Below are positions 34,063 through 44,883 of a DNA stretch of 64,000 nucleotides, in pieces (position 1 is the first letter of the stretch; each line of letters begins with the position of its first letter). The DNA lies in assembly GCA_022813625.1 (NCBI GenBank), contig JAKLMB010000002.1, forward strand, positions 558,001 through 622,000. The letters run 5' to 3'. A model generated the notes under the pieces. The model was not told the DNA's origin. It worked only from the letters and a program-made list of their open reading frames with translations, and did not search any database. Source of the stretch: Aaosphaeria pasadenensis (Eukaryota > Ascomycota > Dothideomycetes > Pleosporales). Both the position numbers and the translations under genes were made by a program.

Positions 34063-35049
34063 ATGACGAAGAGGAAGCGTGCCAACTCAGAAGTAGACTC
34101 GGACGATGAGATCCGCATGCGTCAAACCAAGTTGCAGTGCTCCCAGAATCTCATCAACCAGACTCCCATGCAACAAAATACAGGGCAAAACTGTAGTAAG
34201 TATACCGGTTTTAATACTGCAGTACAAGGCTCTAACTGTGTAGAATCTACTTCGAACGTATTTCATGCCCCTGAGCCGCACAATTGGTCTGTCTCGTACG
34301 ACATCGTTCCCTCCCCGCAACTCACAAAGGAAGACTTCAACTCATGCTTCGAACTTATCAAGACAACTTCCCGAGCCGACTACGTTGCATCAAGTCAAGG
34401 TTGGGATTCGAGTCGCAAGATCAAGGAGATGAAACACCCTGAAATGCAGTACATCTTGATACGGTACGGTGAGCACGATCCTCGGCCGTCCCCCGGCTCG
34501 TCAATTCAATCCTCGACAGCGAGTACATCGCCGCGTGCTACAGCTCCGAATGCTCAATCTGATAATGATGCGAAACCCTCAGTGGACGTGACCTCGACCG
34601 ATGCCAGTCCGAATAATGGAGAGCCAACCGCCGTGACTGCCACCCCGCCATCCCCCTCCACAGTCATCGGATTTCTGTCTTTCATATTCGAGAAGGACGA
34701 CCCCCCGAACGATCATGTTGATGTGGTATACATATACGAAATACACCTCTCGGTCAGCCTTCGAGGCGCTGGACTCGGGGCACATCTTCTTACAGTAGTT
34801 GAGGATATATGTTACAAACAGAAGTTCAGCAAGGTCATGCTAACGGTGTTCACGCGGAACAAGGCGGCGAGTGCATTCTATAGGAAGTGTGGATACTACA
34901 TAGATGAGGATTCTAGCCCAAGGAGTAGGGAGGTTCGAGGCCGGAAGATACCCCCTGACTATCGCATCAGAAGCAAGTATCTTGGACAAATCGCCAATCC
35001 AGATAGATGCCCCTTACCAGATGTTTCTGAGGCGAATACGAAAGTATAA
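34063..35049 (+). CDS. NAA40: N-alpha-acetyltransferase 40 (NatD), histone H4/H2A N-terminal acetyltransferase
   Basis: The GNAT core reads VDVVYIYEIHLSVSLRGAGL, GAHLLTVVEDICYKQKFSKV and MLTVFTRNKAASAFYRKCGY, then YIDEDSSPR, which is the distinctive KVMLTVF...F-R...IDDSSP block of Naa40/Nat4. R-G-A-G-L-G is the acetyl-CoA loop. The N-terminus has basic KRKR and a Ser/Thr-rich insert (about residues 150-210). A 48-nt stretch at 34196-34243 has GTAAGT, CTAAC and TAG and is very likely an intron; because it is a multiple of three and has no stop, the frame is open either way (312 residues spliced, 328 unspliced). Naa40 acetylates the N-terminal Ser of histones H4 and H2A in nucleus and cytosol. 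Confidence 0.86.
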   Translation: MTKRKRANSEVDSDDEIRMRQTKLQCSQNLINQTPMQQNTGQNCSKYTGFNTAVQGSNCVESTSNVFHAPEPHNWSVSYDIVPSPQLTKEDFNSCFELIKTTSRADYVASSQGWDSSRKIKEMKHPEMQYILIRYGEHDPRPSPGSSIQSSTASTSPRATAPNAQSDNDAKPSVDVTSTDASPNNGEPTAVTATPPSPSTVIGFLSFIFEKDDPPNDHVDVVYIYEIHLSVSLRGAGLGAHLLTVVEDICYKQKFSKVMLTVFTRNKAASAFYRKCGYYIDEDSSPRSREVRGRKIPPDYRIRSKYLGQIANPDRCPLPDVSEANTKV

Positions 35050-35693
35050 AGAGCGCATTCCCCCCAGTCTGCTCAGTTCGTTTTGCTCGCCACAGCCCAT
35101 TATACTGTTGTTATACTTGACGACTTGAATACCTCTGTGTCTACTTCAGATGTTCATCTGGTCTTTTATTTTGCGCTGCATAACACTACGGTGCCCGTTC
35201 ACCTGTTTGAAACTTGAACGTTTGAAGTTCAAATGCAAACAAGTTGTGATCTACTACTCAGGACATAGGGCAGTGCACGTGTTCTTCTAATTCACCTGTG
35301 TCCACTTTAGCTGTTTGCATAGTATGCACATGTGATATACTTGACGATATGATGCCCGCCGACGCCTCCCTAATTCGTCGTCGACGATACCACATGACAG
35401 ATTGGTGGGCAGGCACCAACGCAGGTGACGTAGTCCAAAGTGAATGTCCCAGAAGGGTTGACTCGCACAGGCAATGGTCGCCTGTGCTGGATCAAACGGA
35501 CTCCTGGCTACCTAGGTACTTAAGCCCTCTCCCATCTGCCTTTCCCTTGTTCTTCTTTTTCTCTACACCAATACCAACATTCTCAAAGTTTCTCGACAAA
35601 TTCTTTTTCTTCGACATGAATCAGAATTTTCTTTTCAACATGAATCGAAAATGCAACACTTATACGTCATGATTCGAAACATTTCCTAACGCC

Positions 35694-35913
35694 ATGAATG
35701 CGGGAGGAGAGAGACCCTGCTTCAAAAAGAGGTAAGTTCTTATTTGGAGATCCTTTCGCTTTTGCTGTCAATTCTTCATAGATTACTGACAGACTTGCAG
35801 CAGTAAAGTTCGGACACCAACTCCTCATGTTCTGCTCGCTCCAGCTCGAAACAAGAAAAGCAACTCGCTATGCAATGCTCCGGCACAGAAGAGAAACATA
35901 TGAAATGTGCTGA
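35694..35913 (+). CDS. Possible small spliced gene (46-48 codons)
   Basis: A well-formed 69-nt intron at 35732-35800 (GTAAGTTC, TTACTGAC branch, TTGCAG) follows an ATG-started exon and a CT/CA-rich leader. From ATG 35694 the spliced frame gives 46 residues (MNAGGERPCFKKS...); from ATG 35698 it gives 48 (MREERDPASKRAVKF...). Only the splice signals support it; the product has no motif. Confidence 0.25.
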
Positions 35914-36522
35914 ACTACTCTTCCAAGCATGTTTCGAAAGAAGTCCAGAGAATGGACATGTGGATTCCGGCCTGGCCCCTCCAGTGCTGATCACAAGTGT
36001 CCTAATCATTTTCAAATGGAAAAAAGTGCGCCAACTTCGTACGCATGAGACACCGGAACATTATCTTCAGGTCCTACATGTCTGCTCGACCAGCAACGGT
36101 CAAGAAATGTTCTTCCAACGAAAATACCCCTTTCAAATTCTTTCTTATCTGGTGGAAACACACAAAAGCTGCCACATGACACGCGTAGAGGAAAGACCTA
36201 TGGGGTGGGCTGCGAGCCATATTTCACTATGCGCTCCCCCAATGGTTCTGCTTCGCAGCATGGCTATCATTCGTGGGGCATTGCTCAAAAATAAGGCGGA
36301 TACACAATGATCCAAAAGTTGCAAGCTATCGATTCCATGAGCTCTCTTGATGGACTATCGAAAACACACAGGGGGCGCGCGAGTAGTTGGATGTCGGGCC
36401 AGAAGAAGGGGGTGTGGACAATGAGTTCTTCCTATCACAATCAAAACATCGTCTTGACATGGTTCATGCTTGCCAAAGGGCTGGAGACAGCAAAGAACAT
36501 CAAACGGAGTACCCGACCCTGC

Positions 36523-36668
36523 CATGGAAGCTCTCTGGTCTTTGTTTCAAGGACACAAAATTTCGAAAACAGACACTTTCGAAACAGAACCTGACATGGA
36601 GCATGGAAGCTCTCGGGTCTTTGTTTCAATGATACAAAATTTCGAAAACAGAGACTTTCGAAACAAGA
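36523..36668 (+). repeat. Two tandem copies of a 79-bp unit
   Basis: CATGGAAGCTCTC begins at 36523 and again at 36602, followed in both by GGTCTTTGTTTCAA, ACAAAATTTCGAAAACAGA and ACTTTCGAAACA. The copies differ at a few positions. Confidence 0.85.
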
Positions 36669-37083
36669 TCTTGCCATCTTCCCGCTCCTACCGACTGCAA
36701 ATGACGCCGGGCAAGCCTGTATGGTCGAACCAGATTGGAGTTCTAATATTCAAGACAAGCCCGTGATTGCTACAATGAGCTTGCCTGCTCCCATCATGGA
36801 GAGTAACCCAATTGTATGTGACTGCCTTGGCGCAGGTGCTAATTTTTAGCTCTCGAGTGCCTTCTTTGGCTATGATCTCTCTGTTGCGGAAGTTTTGCAT
36901 ATGAGAAACACAACTATTCGTTTCATGAAAACCCTGGATCTCAGGCTTGAAAAGATGTTATACTCGGCTGCGCCTACAAATGTTCCTCCATGCGAACACA
37001 ATATTCCCAATGAGCCAAAAATGCTCCTGCCAATAAATTTCAAATCTCATGCCTCGGACTCATCACAAATTTTCTTTTTCTTT

Positions 37084-37225
37084 TGCACTCATTCGTGTAA
37101 AAAAACACATCTGATGGGAACATGGTAGCCCTTACCCTTGGACTTAAAAAAAAGTATGTTCGATCAAGAAAATCTACAAATTTTTACACTCGGTCGTGTA
37201 AAAAAAAAGCACATCAGATAGGAGT
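37084..37225 (+). repeat. Two direct copies of a T/A-rich motif
   Basis: TTGCACTCATTCGTGTAAAA followed by CACATCTGATGGGAACATGG near 37083-37125, and TTACACTCGGTCGTGTAAAA followed by GCACATCAGATAGGAGTAATGG near 37183-37228. Spacing is about 100 bp. Origin unknown. Confidence 0.7.
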
Positions 37226-37707
37226 AATGGTTGCTTCCTTCAACATCGTATCTCCCATATGAATGTTTCTTCTGTCCGGGATTCCGCCTTGTCCCCATAT
37301 CATGGTTTCTGGTCTTCTCGAGACCAAATCAAGGTCGATGGATGCTGTAAAAGTCACAAGGTTAAGGTGATATGAGAGAAGGTGTCTGTTCCTCCCGTCA
37401 ATTGCACCATGAAAATTCAATTTAGTACGGATTATCAATCCGCCACAAACCTTCCAGTCTCCCATGCTTTCACCAAACTATTTCGGCCTCAAAAACTACC
37501 CTAACTGCAAGCCACGCCATGCAGAGGCAGGATGAGGCTGAAAACCAGCATACCTGGTTTAATGAGCACCACCCGGCAGAAAAACATTATTGATCAAGGT
37601 GCTATGGATCTGAACCAGATAAGAGGCTGACAGAAAGACTACAGTCAGATGAGTTCCGAAAAGATAAAGGAGATGCGGGAATGAGTAGCCTTAGAGAGGA
37701 ATAAATG

Positions 37708-37914
37708 TATGGGCGAGAACTTCATGGGCTAAAACCACATGGGCGAGAACTGCATGAGAGAGAAGTTTATTGGAGAGGAGTTCTTGAGAAAGAAGTTCAA
37801 GACAAGACCCATGAGCGAAAACTGCATGAAAGAAAACTGCATGAGCGAAAACTGCATGAGCGAAAACTGCATGAGCAAGAACTGTATGAGAGAGAACTGT
37901 ATGAGAAACTATTG
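37708..37914 (+). repeat. 15-bp minisatellite, about 13-14 units, open in three frames
   Basis: The unit CATGAGCGAAAACTG and variants fill 207 bp; one unit is 12 bp, so frame is kept. Units from 37810 on are nearly identical, those before are diverged. An ATG at 37705 starts a 94-codon frame of pentapeptides of the type H-E-R-K-L; a second plus frame reads M-S-E-N-C and the minus strand reads H-A-V-F-A. It may be non-coding; the conserved frame of the diverged units is the only hint of coding. Confidence 0.8.
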
Positions 37915-39358
37915 CATAGGCAAGGGCCCTCTGAATTTTCAACTAAAGTCTTTTTTTCGTATCACACCCTATCACTTGCGTTGCCGTGATTCCATCCTGA
38001 CTGTAGGCTGTGATAACTTGGAACTCTCCTGACAGAACAAAATTGTAGCTCTGAAAAACTGCCGTGTCCCTTATACTTCGAGCTCATGCCCGAGTTGCTT
38101 CACATGTGTGTATACTTGGTGCCAGACTCGAGTGTTTATTGTTCGACCTTTCTTCGCCTCTGCCTTGCGCTTTGTTCCTCACAACGCAAGGTGCAGTGAT
38201 TCGAAACGAAAATTTTTATACACGGTGAATACCTTCTCAAGCAGCTGAACCTGCCCCCCCCCTTCCCCCCCCCCTACACCCTATTCCAGCCTCATGCTTG
38301 TCATGTCTACCGTGCCCTGCTGTGCTCACTGTGCTGCCAGACCCCTACCACCTGTATCCTTTGTCCTCTACCCCGTGTAGTACACCACTGCCTTTGTTAC
38401 TATTCTGCCCCAGCCATTATTTATACCTAGCTCCGTCGTTCGTGCGCGCTGTCTGTCCTTCGCCGCGTTCTCCAGTTGACGTCCAATCCTGCCGTGCGCC
38501 CTGTATCCTGTCCCTGCGACCCGCCGCAATGCCTCCACTGTCCCCCTCGAATCTGAAGCGCTGCTGTGACCTAGGACGGTCTTGTGTAGTTGGAATCAAT
38601 TGATTACAGTTGAATTATGTCGGTGGGAGGAAGTAGGTCCTCAGACGCGGCGTGTCGGGTCGGGTGTATGGCAGTGTATCGGTCCGGCGCTAGAGGCCCG
38701 GTAGGTCATCGCGGCGGGAGAATGAGGGAGCAGGACGCGCTGATACTTGATATACGTAGGAGAGGAGATAGAAGGGTCTCGAGGTGTTGGTTGGCCGTTG
38801 CGCTATCAGTGTTTGAGGATAGGTTGGGCGCTGGAAACACCTGTGATGGGCGCAGAGAGAGTAAAGGGCAGAACCCTGGTCAATATGCCGGAAGATGATA
38901 CTGGTATAGAAGTTTTATTTTAGGCATCGGAGAGGGTTGAAGAGCTCGAGGGGAGTTGCATCCAGAGGTACTGGTTGCGCGGCAGTTGCGCGAGATGCTC
39001 TGCGGCACTCAAGCGAAGGTTCCTGTTGCCGTGACTGAGTGAAAGAAATGGAAACCTGGGACTCCTGGCCTGAGAGGCGAAGCAGTGACATCTTGTGTCA
39101 AATGCTCCCTAATAGGACAGGTACAGCGAGGACTCTGCACTTTATGATCGGCACACTATGATAGAAGTGTAAGGCTGTATCTGGTAGGCTTGTTGCCGCC
39201 CGACCTCGAGACCTTTGGCGTTATTTCTCAGTGTTGCCGATGCGATCAATGCCGTTGCAGCAGGCATTCCCAAGATATAGGGAGAAGAAGAGGATGAGCC
39301 TTAGTAGTATAGAGTGTATATAGAATGTCCAACATACTTCTATTTTTGCACCTAGCTG

Positions 39359-39850
39359 GTAGATGCGGATACACAACGCGCGTGGTGCTTCGCTGCGTAC
39401 TCGAGTTGCCGGCTTAGGGTCAGAGTATAAGTCATAAATATCAGATCTGTTGTCAGATCTGTGCTTCACGGCGTACTCGAGTTGCCGGCTCAGGATCGGA
39501 GTACAAGTCATGATTGTCACGGGAAGATGGTTCGAAAGGATCTCTTCCGCGGGTGCCAACTCCTTGCTGGTTGGCACCCCTGACCAAGTCTTGAACGATC
39601 ATTCTACCTCCAAGCTGTTAGATGCAGATACACAATACGCGTGGTGCTTCGTAGCGTACTCGAGTTGCCGGCTCAGGGCCTGAGTATAAGTCATAAGTAT
39701 CAGATCTGTGCCGCGCAGCGTACTCGAGGTGCCGGCTCAAGGTCTGGGTATAAGTCATAAGTATCAGATCTGTTCCTCTACCGCGGGTGGCAACTCCTTG
39801 CTGGTTACCACCCTTCACCAAGTCTTGAACGATCATTCTACCTGGAGCTG
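39359..39850 (+). repeat. Nested direct repeats: two ~240-bp units each with two ~55-bp sub-units
   Basis: The outer unit begins AGATGCGGATACACAACGCG near 39361 and AGATGCAGATACACAATACG near 39621, and ends CTTGAACGATCATTCTACCT in both. Sub-units (GCGTACTCGAGTTGCCGGCT ... TCAGATCTGT) start near 39395, 39471, 39654 and 39718. Each outer unit also holds a hairpin at 39551-39579 and 39785-39813. Most likely remains of a mobile element or LTR leader; no coding domain accompanies it. Confidence 0.85.
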
Positions 39851-40755
39851 AAGCTCTCACAAATAGAGGCTCTTGATAGTGCAAAGGCGCCCTAGCTTGT
39901 CTCCCTGACGCACATGTAGGAAGCTCTGTGCACCTGGGCATAATGCAGAACACCCTTCCAAGGGTAGGCAGGTTCTCAACCTCCGCCCAGGCAGATGCTA
40001 GTATAAGATTGGACGAGAGTCTCCGGTAGATAGTAAATCAGGCCTTGTAGATGTATCTTGTGAAAGAGCTACACTGTGTAATCGTCGAGTCGTATGTGCT
40101 TGAAGGTCTCGACACGCTGTATCGGACACAGCGTGTTATCTGTAATTCATTCGAAACTGGCAAGCTGCACTCTAGTCACCACAACGCGTTGAGGAAAGAG
40201 ATGTTGGACATTGAACTTACTACTCATAGTGTCCTGTACCTGAAGTACGAGAGAGGTAATGAAATAGGTGCTCGATATATCCAGGGAGACACAAGGTGTT
40301 ATACGTAGTTCAGTGAAGGTGCAGGAGCTTCTTTGTGTGATACCTCAGGGTGCTTTATCGTTGACAAGGGAGAAGGTGATATACTGGCCTGGCTATACTC
40401 AAGTTTGATAGCAAGGTAACTGCCAAAGGACAACACTGCACCCTAAGCTGGACACAAGGTGCAAGGCCAGGTCTGGTACAGATAGAGGAAGCACATTGCG
40501 TGTAGGCCCCGGGTGTTATAGTGTCTGAGTAGATAGATCTTGGAGTAGAGCATAGGAGTGTTGGGGCGCTGCTGTAGGCTCCAGCACTGACGCGCTTCAC
40601 AGGTGAAGGTAAACAGAGTGCCCGCACAGGCAATCCTCCCACCGCCTCCCACTGCCTCCCAGCTCATTTACCTCAAGGTCCTTTTTTAAGCATAGATATA
40701 CTTCTTAATTTACAACGCTTTCGTCGTGTCCTCTACGGAGGCGCGGCACAAACAT

Positions 40756-40926
40756 GTAAGTCTTGCGTTTCCTTGGTTCAGTCAGTTAGTTTCTATCATC
40801 ACTCTTTACAATTACCTCCAATTCGACAAAAATGTGGTTGTCTTTAGGCCAGACGCCCCCGGTTCGATTCTCAGAGCCGTTTCGAGTCCTCTTTTTTTTG
40901 CATTCTTTTGCACCTTTTTTTTATTT
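40756..40926 (+). repeat. SINE-like element, copy 1 (tRNA-related)
   Basis: About 170 bp sharing near-identity with 52145-52308. It contains an A-box-like TTGGTTCAGTCAGTTAG, a B-box GGTTCGATTCTC at 40861-40872, and ends in T-runs separated by GCATTC and GCACC, which would act as RNA polymerase III terminators. A and B boxes are ~80 bp apart and no complete cloverleaf forms, so it is tRNA-derived rather than a tRNA. Confidence 0.65.
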
Positions 40927-41910
40927 GCCCAAGTTGTCTGCTCAGCCTTCACTCGAGCTGAGTTCGACCCTTCACCGCCTCAGGTTTCTTCCGTAGATAT
41001 GATAATGCCACTCAGGTGATAGCTACAACACCAGATTCATCCTGACCTAATTGCCTACTTGTGATGTTCATGTTTACTTCGAACGACAGCACGTGAAGAA
41101 CCAGTAGAGTTCATTATCTGTAGAGGAATTCGACTGCAGAGAACTTGCATGACGGTAGTCAGTCCAAGTGCACCCTTGCAGTCAGAAACTTTACTCCATT
41201 CACTTCAGATTTCTGTGCAAATCTTGACTCCTTGGTCGACGGCGCTGTGCTGCGATCGTCCATGTCGATATCACGCTGTCTTTTAGCATGAATGAAACAA
41301 TCAGGTAAATGTCCAAGGCAGAGCTTGATGAACTTCGATGTGTAAATGGAAAGGAGATGAGATTTGCAGAACTGAATTACACTACCTACTTGTACGCCCG
41401 GATTCTAAGTCTGTTGACTTTGCGATATAGCTGTAGTGGTAAGCATTCCTGGCTATTTGCTGCATCATGCTGAAGCTCTCAAAGAATCAATTACTGTGGA
41501 AGGAACCTGCAGATTAAACCGTGTTAAGTGTAGTGTAGGAAACCTCCTTACTACTATTATACTGCTTTCATTGTCCTATAGTTTAGTTGTACTTGCCATG
41601 CGAAGTTGGATTAAGACAGTATTAGTTGTCCTCACGAACTTCACTTGTAAGGACGGACATCTGCTGTAAGAAAGCTAGTTCATGGATTCTCATTGCATAC
41701 GTACACATATGGAAACACGGAAAATCAAGCATAGTAGAAATTTATTGGCTGGCAGAAGTATGTTAACCGGACTCGGCCATTTGAGAAAACACCAGAATTC
41801 AGCACGTGTTGAACGGCTTGATACACTTTGCAGAGGGTGTTGAAACCCACGTGCGATTTCAGAAAACAGACCCTTAAGTCGAATCTATTGTTAGAGATAT
41901 CCATGGCTCC

Positions 41911-43361
41911 TTAGTAGTCGTCTCCTCGAGAAACGATTTCCTTGCAATTAGGACGGAGCAAAACAGTATGCTCAAATTGTGCGATGTACGAGTTGGGAAC
42001 ATCCACAAGAGGAGCATAGCAATCGACGATACCATTCGAGACGAGGGATCTCATGCCGAGATGGTAGTTCTTGACTCCCATGTGCTCGAGGTAGCGCCTC
42101 GAGAAGACCAGAGTACCAAAGTTGTTGTCAATCGTCTTCAACAATGATCTGGCAGAAGCATGATGAAGGCCAGCGGTGCTGACATTTTCATTGCGACCAT
42201 AGCCGTAGACTCCGATATCGTCTCTTAAGTAAGCCCTTCCAGTACTGCCGAAGGTTTCGATGGCGAAAATGTCGCCTTCCTCCATGCGCTGGGTGGTTTT
42301 GCTTTTCACGAAAGGTACCTGCTTGTCGCCATGAATCTTGTAACGCAGGATGTTATGTCCAGTTATATTCTTGACGGCTTTGATGGGGATCACCTTCTTG
42401 TTGATCTCGACCTCATAGCTCTCCATCACCTCTTGGATTGCTCCACTGATGTGGTCGATACGAGCGTCGATACCTGCCTCCCTAAGACCGGTGTTCGTGG
42501 CAGCCCTCACAGACTCGAGCAGGTTGTCGTAAATGGGATTACTAGCAACTGTAAAAGCGCTGTCCACGATTCTGCCATTGACATGAACCCCGAAGTCAAC
42601 CTTGAGGACATCATCATACTGAAGAATGACCTCCCTGCCCCCGGGATTTGGAGTCCAGTGTGCGCCTACGTGATTTAAGCACAGACCGGTTGGGAACGCC
42701 AGCCCCGCTTTGAGAGCATCTCCAGGTTCAACACCCTGATGATCGGTCAAGGCTCTCACTCCATCCTCGATGTTCTGGGCCAGATCGCTCATTGATATGC
42801 CAGGCTTGGCAATGTCCTGCGCATGTTTGCGAACCTGTCTGTGTACTTCGGCTGCTTCGCGGTAGTCTTTGAGAAAGTCGTCGTCCATGTTACCCAATGC
42901 AGCCTGGTGACGAAGTTCTTCAGCAGTCGTTCGTTGGAGGTTCTCATCTTGGACGTAATCGACGATTTGGCCTTCCGGGTAGGGCTTGTTGGCGAATATG
43001 TTGGCGAGAGCGATTCTTGGAGGGTATGTTTGCTGCCCAATTACAGCCTTCTTCTTTTTCCTCCCTCGATTGTTTCTTCTCTTTTTCTTCTGACCTTCAG
43101 ACTCGAGAGGCGTGACACCTGACTCTATGTCGGATCCCGTCCCCTTGTTATTATCATCGTCATCGTCGTCGTTGTCTTGTCCCTCAAGTTTGCCATGGAG
43201 GAGTCCGCTCGCTGCGTCTGGCTTAGGAGGATTGCTGGCGACGATGGAAGCAGTACCACCAGATCCTATTGCATGTGTTAGTTCTGCTTTAACAAATATC
43301 ATAGCTATGCTATCTTACCATGTAAGGTGTCGCGATGGCCTTCGGGTGACTTGGATCCCAT
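41911..43361 (-). CDS. Methionine aminopeptidase 2, 465 residues
   Basis: Exons 43361-43319 and 43265-41911 with a 53-nt intron; the join reads MGSKSPEGHRDTLHGSGGTA, replacing a non-conserved start inside the intron. The N-terminus has the acidic run and KKKRRNNRGRKKKK basic block typical of the type-2 enzyme. The catalytic domain keeps all five metal ligands, D238, D249 (VDFGVHVNGRIVDSAF), H318 (TGHNI), E351 (AIETFGS) and E446 (FEHTVLL), plus H213 (LNHVGAHW), the fumagillin-reactive histidine. It removes initiator methionine from nascent proteins in the cytosol. Fungi often carry two copies; this could be either the main or the second one. Confidence 0.95.
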
Positions 43362-43997
43362 ACTTGCATATGCGACATACGCATAGGAGAAAAGCAGAGG
43401 TCCTGGAGAATGTTGTTGCTATCGAGCAACTCCAGATCTAGAGTCTATAATAAATGATGAATGGTCAGAGGCGCTAAACTGTTTCGGGCGAACTAGGAAC
43501 ACCGAAAACCGACACCAAGGTACGGAGTTGCATATACTCACTCTCTTAGCCGTTAATAGCTGTGTCGGATGGACTAATTCTCGAATCACCCGCATGATCC
43601 ATAGGATATTCGATGTCTACTATCGAAGTTGATAGTACACACTACACTCCGCATCGATTTCAGATACAAACAGCAGAGCAATCAGATAAACTGAGTATGA
43701 CATGCACAGCCATCTGACTGAACTAGCAACATACAGAAACAGAAGGCATTGATCCTTATAAATTGGGTATTCAACTAATCGCTAATTCGACTATTTTTCT
43801 GGTCTTCTCTTTCCAGCTTCTAACTGACATTATTATAGAGCGAAGCCGTATCTTAGCCCCCATTATATCCTTGGTGTTGGTCTTATATCCACTCGGGTAT
43901 CTCCAAACAATGAACTATAAATCCTGATCGAAGACCTTCATCTTCTTTTCTCTTCGCATTTGTCGGAATCCAGCGCCGCATTCGTACAATTACGTTA
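43362..43997. other. Intergenic, no gene seen
   Basis: Promoter of the MetAP2 gene and 3' side of the membrane glycoprotein gene; no other feature. Confidence 0.5.
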
Positions 43998-44883
43998 CTA
44001 CCGCTCCGTCGTTCCTAACTCGACAGGTCCTGTTCTGGCGTCTTTCTCAGCGATAGGACCTTGTAGTTCTGCATACTTTGTCTGGTTTGCGTAGTATGTT
44101 GGCGGCTGTGCAAGTTCATGTACGTTTGTTTCCGTGGCATACGGTTGTCTGCGGCGGCGTCTGAAGAGCAAGAATCCAACAATTCCAATAATTCCTACGG
44201 CCGCGATTCCAGCTCCAATGCCTATTCCAGCTTTTGCACCAGTGCTGAGACCCCCACCAGTCGAAGGAGTCGATGAATTGATAGTGGATGATGTGGTGGA
44301 AGGTGCAGCTGTACTAGTTGTTAAGCTGGCACTGGTTGATATACCAGATGGCGTTGAGGTAGGCGTGCTCGAGACTGTTGCAACTACATATGATGGAGTC
44401 CCAGTCTTGGGTAGAGCTTGTATGGTGAGTAATTCTTTTGGTGCTGGGGCAAGGAACTGGTCTGATAAGGGCTGTGAACAATTGCGGATCCCATCAGGTG
44501 GAAAGCTGCAGCAATGCCACGTCTTCGACGATTCGACATAAACAATGTCTCCATAAGTGTTCTGGGCTGTGGAAGAATCAGTACCGACGCGATGCTCGCC
44601 CACACATCTCAACATCAAGAGAACCCGACTGTCTCGACATACCGCACAGGCTTCGACAGCCGTCTCCAAAACCCTCATCAGTGCATCCTGCTGCGACATA
44701 GCCCGAGCCACCATCTAGAGAGTGCGTGTATGTACATATGCCATCACTAAGACATGTGTCGCCTTTCCAACAACATGGAACCTGTGGATTGGTACTGTTT
44801 GTCACTCCGCAAGGCGATAGATCGGTCGTTAATATGACGGAACCCCCCGAATGAATGTAGCACGAGTCTGGAATCGACGACAT
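43998..44883 (-). CDS. Cysteine-rich type I membrane glycoprotein, ends uncertain (possibly broken)
   Basis: Two frames clearly belong together. The first (from ATG 44883) gives MSSIPDSCYIHSGGS, then PCCWKGDTCLSDGICTY, AAGCTDEGFGDGCRSLC; the second gives WHCCSFPPDGIRNC, a Thr/Ser stalk, a membrane helix (GIGAGIAAVGIIGIVGFLLF) and RRRRRQ. This is a common ascomycete layout: cysteine-rich ectodomain, stalk, one helix, short tail. The frames are joined by one possible 52-nt intron (44613-44562, unusual donor GTTGAG), giving 277 residues. A hydrophobic signal-like segment (LLILIVWSLHYTSAYG) sits in frame upstream of 44883 but lacks an ATG. Function unknown; cell-wall sensing is a guess. Confidence 0.6.

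Larger units (their letters stand above)
35050..41910. other. 6.9-kb gene-poor, repeat-rich region
   Basis: No confident gene. Items listed separately: a possible small spliced gene (35694-35913), a 79-bp tandem duplication (36523-36668), a repeated T/A-rich motif (37084-37225), a 15-bp minisatellite (37708-37914), nested repeats (39359-39850) and a SINE-like element (40756-40926). A C-rich run lies at 38253-38274. Other frames here are fragmentary and resemble decayed mobile-element DNA, but I could not name a transposase or reverse transcriptase. Confidence 0.6.

Noticed and set aside
39170..39335. Possible solo LTR on the minus strand (TGTTGGAC start)
   Set aside because: The TG...CA ends, primer-binding site and target duplication could not be shown, and no retroelement coding domain is nearby.
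40051..40308. 85-codon plus-strand frame in the repeat region
   Set aside because: No motif, no splice signals and embedded in repeat-derived DNA.
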